Shown here: piece by piece, positions 32,074-33,457 of the stretch
Layout: each line of letters starts with the position of its first letter
How positions within the stretch are numbered: the stretch's first letter is position 1
NCBI GenBank assembly: GCA_017459675.1
Contig: JAFUCM010000010.1
Span: 1 to 33,457 of the forward strand
Length of the DNA: 33,457 nucleotides
Reading direction: 5' to 3'
Source of the DNA: Eubacterium sp.
GTDB lineage: Bacteria > Bacillota > Clostridia > Lachnospirales > Lachnospiraceae
Translations under genes and position numbers: made by a program
The notes under the pieces: model-generated
What the model saw: the letters and a program-made list of their open reading frames with translations, nothing else
Database searches by the model: none
What the model was told of the DNA's origin: nothing

Positions 32074-33267
32074 TTACTTCACAAGCGCAACTGTCTCACG
32101 GCAGATCATCAGCTCTTCATTGGTCGGAATTACGCAGACAGCAACTTTGGAATCGTCTGTGGAAATCTTGACGTTCTCGCCGCGGATGCTGTTCTTCTCA
32201 TCATCGATCTCGATGCCGAGATATCCGAAGTATTCCATGATCTTCTTGCGGGTATCTTTATCATTCTCACCGATACCTGCTGTGAATGCGATTGCATCAA
32301 CGCCATTCATAACGGTGATATATTTGCCGATGTGCTTTGCAACACGGTAGCAGAATACATCCAGTGCTTCCTCAGCAGCCTTATTTCCTTCTTCTGCTGC
32401 GGAACCGAGGTCACGGAAATCGCTGGAAAGTCCGTCGGACAGGCCGTATACGCCGGATTCCTTGTTCAGGATGTTGAGAACCTGCTCCAGGGAGATGTTT
32501 TCTCTCTCAGCGATGAACTCGAGAATGGACGGATCGATGGAACCGGAACGTGTTCCCATAACCAGACCGGAAAGCGGGGTCATGCCCATGCTGGTGTCAA
32601 TGCTCTTGCCGTTCTTGACTGCGCAGATGGAAGCACCGTTGCCCAGATGTGCGACGACGATCTTGGAGTTCTCCAGATCCAGGCCGAGGAACTTTGCAGT
32701 TTCCTTGGAAACAAAGCTGTGTGATGTTCCGTGGAAGCCGTATTTACGGATGCCGTAATCTGTGTACATTCTGCGCGGAAGGCCGTACATGTATGCTTTC
32801 GGCGGCATAGACTGATGGAATGCTGTGTCGAATACACCAACCATCGGAACGCCCGGCATCAGCTCCTGGCATGCACGGATACCGATCAGGTTTGCCGGAT
32901 TGTGCAGCGGAGCAAGGCTGGAGCATTCTTCTACTTCCTTAATCATCTCATCTGTGACAATTGCAGAGCTTGCAAACTTCTCGCCGCCGTGGACGATACG
33001 ATGACCGACTGCGTCGATCTCGGAAAGAGAAGCGACTGCACCTGTCTTGTCGTTTGTCAGCGCGTCGATAACGAACTGAATCGCTTCCTTGTGGGTCGGC
33101 ATTGCGAGCTCGGAAACTTCCTTCTCGCCGCCTGCCTTCTGATAAGTAAGGCTTCCGTCGATGCCGATTCGCTCGCACAGACCCTTTGCAAGAACCTGCT
33201 CGCTCTCAGAATCGATCAGCTGATACTTCAGGGATGAACTGCCACAGTTGATGACAAGTACTTTCAT
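32074..33267 (-). CDS. ackA: Acetate kinase
   Basis: Converts acetyl-phosphate and ADP to acetate and ATP, the energy-yielding end of fermentation with Pta. N-terminal [17 protein letters not shown], then [11 protein letters not shown] (about 87-97), HGTSH near 180, HLGNGASI (about 208-215) and [10 protein letters not shown] (about 241-250) are the family motifs. 397 aa is normal. GGAGG precedes the ATG. The pta gene lies directly upstream. Confidence 0.97.
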   Translation of the reverse strand: MKVLVINCGSSSLKYQLIDSESEQVLAKGLCERIGIDGSLTYQKAGGEKEVSELAMPTHKEAIQFVIDALTNDKTGAVASLSEIDAVGHRIVHGGEKFASSAIVTDEMIKEVEECSSLAPLHNPANLIGIRACQELMPGVPMVGVFDTAFHQSMPPKAYMYGLPRRMYTDYGIRKYGFHGTSHSFVSKETAKFLGLDLENSKIVVAHLGNGASICAVKNGKSIDTSMGMTPLSGLVMGTRSGSIDPSILEFIAERENISLEQVLNILNKESGVYGLSDGLSSDFRDLGSAAEEGNKAAEEALDVFCYRVAKHIGKYITVMNGVDAIAFTAGIGENDKDTRKKIMEYFGYLGIEIDDEKNSIRGENVKISTDDSKVAVCVIPTNEELMICRETVALVK

Positions 33268-33303
33268 GTTTGTGATTCCTCCATTTTTTCATTCATATTT
33301 ACT

Positions 33304-33344
33304 TAAAGGGGCTGCCACCCCGTACGTCCGAAGTGACAGCTCCA
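33304..33344 (-). terminator. Candidate hairpin between pta and ackA
   Basis: GGAGCTGTCAC and GTGGCAGCCCC on the minus strand form an 11-step stem with one mismatch and one wobble, followed by TTTAAGT. It could weaken read-through into ackA or stabilise the transcript. Confidence 0.45.
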
Positions 33345-33358
33345 TAAAGATCAGTTAA

Positions 33359-33457
33359 TTATACGAGTGCTGCGGTGATGATTGCCATGGAATAAACTTC
33401 CTGTGCATTGCAGCCGCGGGACAGGTCGTTGATCGGTGCATTCAGGCCGAGAAGGAT
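33359..33457 (-). CDS. pta: Phosphate acetyltransferase, C-terminal end
   Basis: Only the last 32 residues are in the window: GLNAPINDLSRGCNAQEV followed by YSMAIITAALV. This is the characteristic end of Pta, which makes acetyl-phosphate from acetyl-CoA. It precedes ackA, as in many fermenters. Confidence 0.85.
   Translation of the reverse strand: MLLGLNAPINDLSRGCNAQEVYSMAIITAALV

Overview
The window looks like a Lachnospiraceae-type member of the Clostridia (Bacillota). The evidence is moderate GC, strong AGGAGG-type ribosome binding sites, the housekeeping run pta-ackA-rpmF-plsX-acpP-rnc-smc-ftsY, and a macrodomain-linked sirtuin. Almost all chromosomal genes lie on the minus strand.

Layout. 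1-72 is the start of a branched-chain aminotransferase gene. 294-1682 is an alanyl-tRNA editing protein carrying a six-unit 12-residue repeat. 1819-2790 is a SirTM-type sirtuin. Its usual partner, a zinc-type macrodomain ADP-ribose hydrolase, is broken in two: the C-terminal half lies at 2834-3283 and the N-terminal half about 15.6 kb away at 18873-19240. Joining the halves at a shared AA gives an uninterrupted, in-frame 271-codon gene.

The DNA between the halves (about 3284-18872, 15.6 kb) is an integrative mobilizable element. It carries a large serine recombinase, a MobV relaxase with a pMV158-like oriT, a CHC2 primase and a P4-type helicase. It also carries an AlbA/ATPase regulator, an XRE regulator plus sigma factor, an ECF sigma/anti-sigma pair, and an ABC transporter with LytTR and DUF3021 proteins. 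Its last two genes encode a protein of five tandem HTH domains and a complete macrodomain protein.

How the parts work together. Insertion breaks the host macrodomain gene but places the element's HTH and macrodomain genes directly behind the host promoter and the host N-terminal fragment, with a stop-to-start distance of 2 nt. At the other end, the recombinase promoter now reads through the C-terminal fragment into sir2. The inferred attP is GTGTCGC-AAAA-GCGACAC, a perfect 7-bp inverted repeat around a central AA. It lies inside the recombinase reading frame, so the recombinase C-terminus must differ between the integrated and circular forms. I consider this site-specific splitting and replacement of a reversible ADP-ribosylation locus the main discovery candidate.

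19323-33457 returns to the chromosome: a degenerate response regulator, an unknown protein, argH (whose frame runs through its own terminator), queH, ilvA, ftsY, smc, rnc, acpP, plsX, a lipoprotein, rpmF, ackA and the end of pta. No tRNA, rRNA, CRISPR array or insertion sequence was found.
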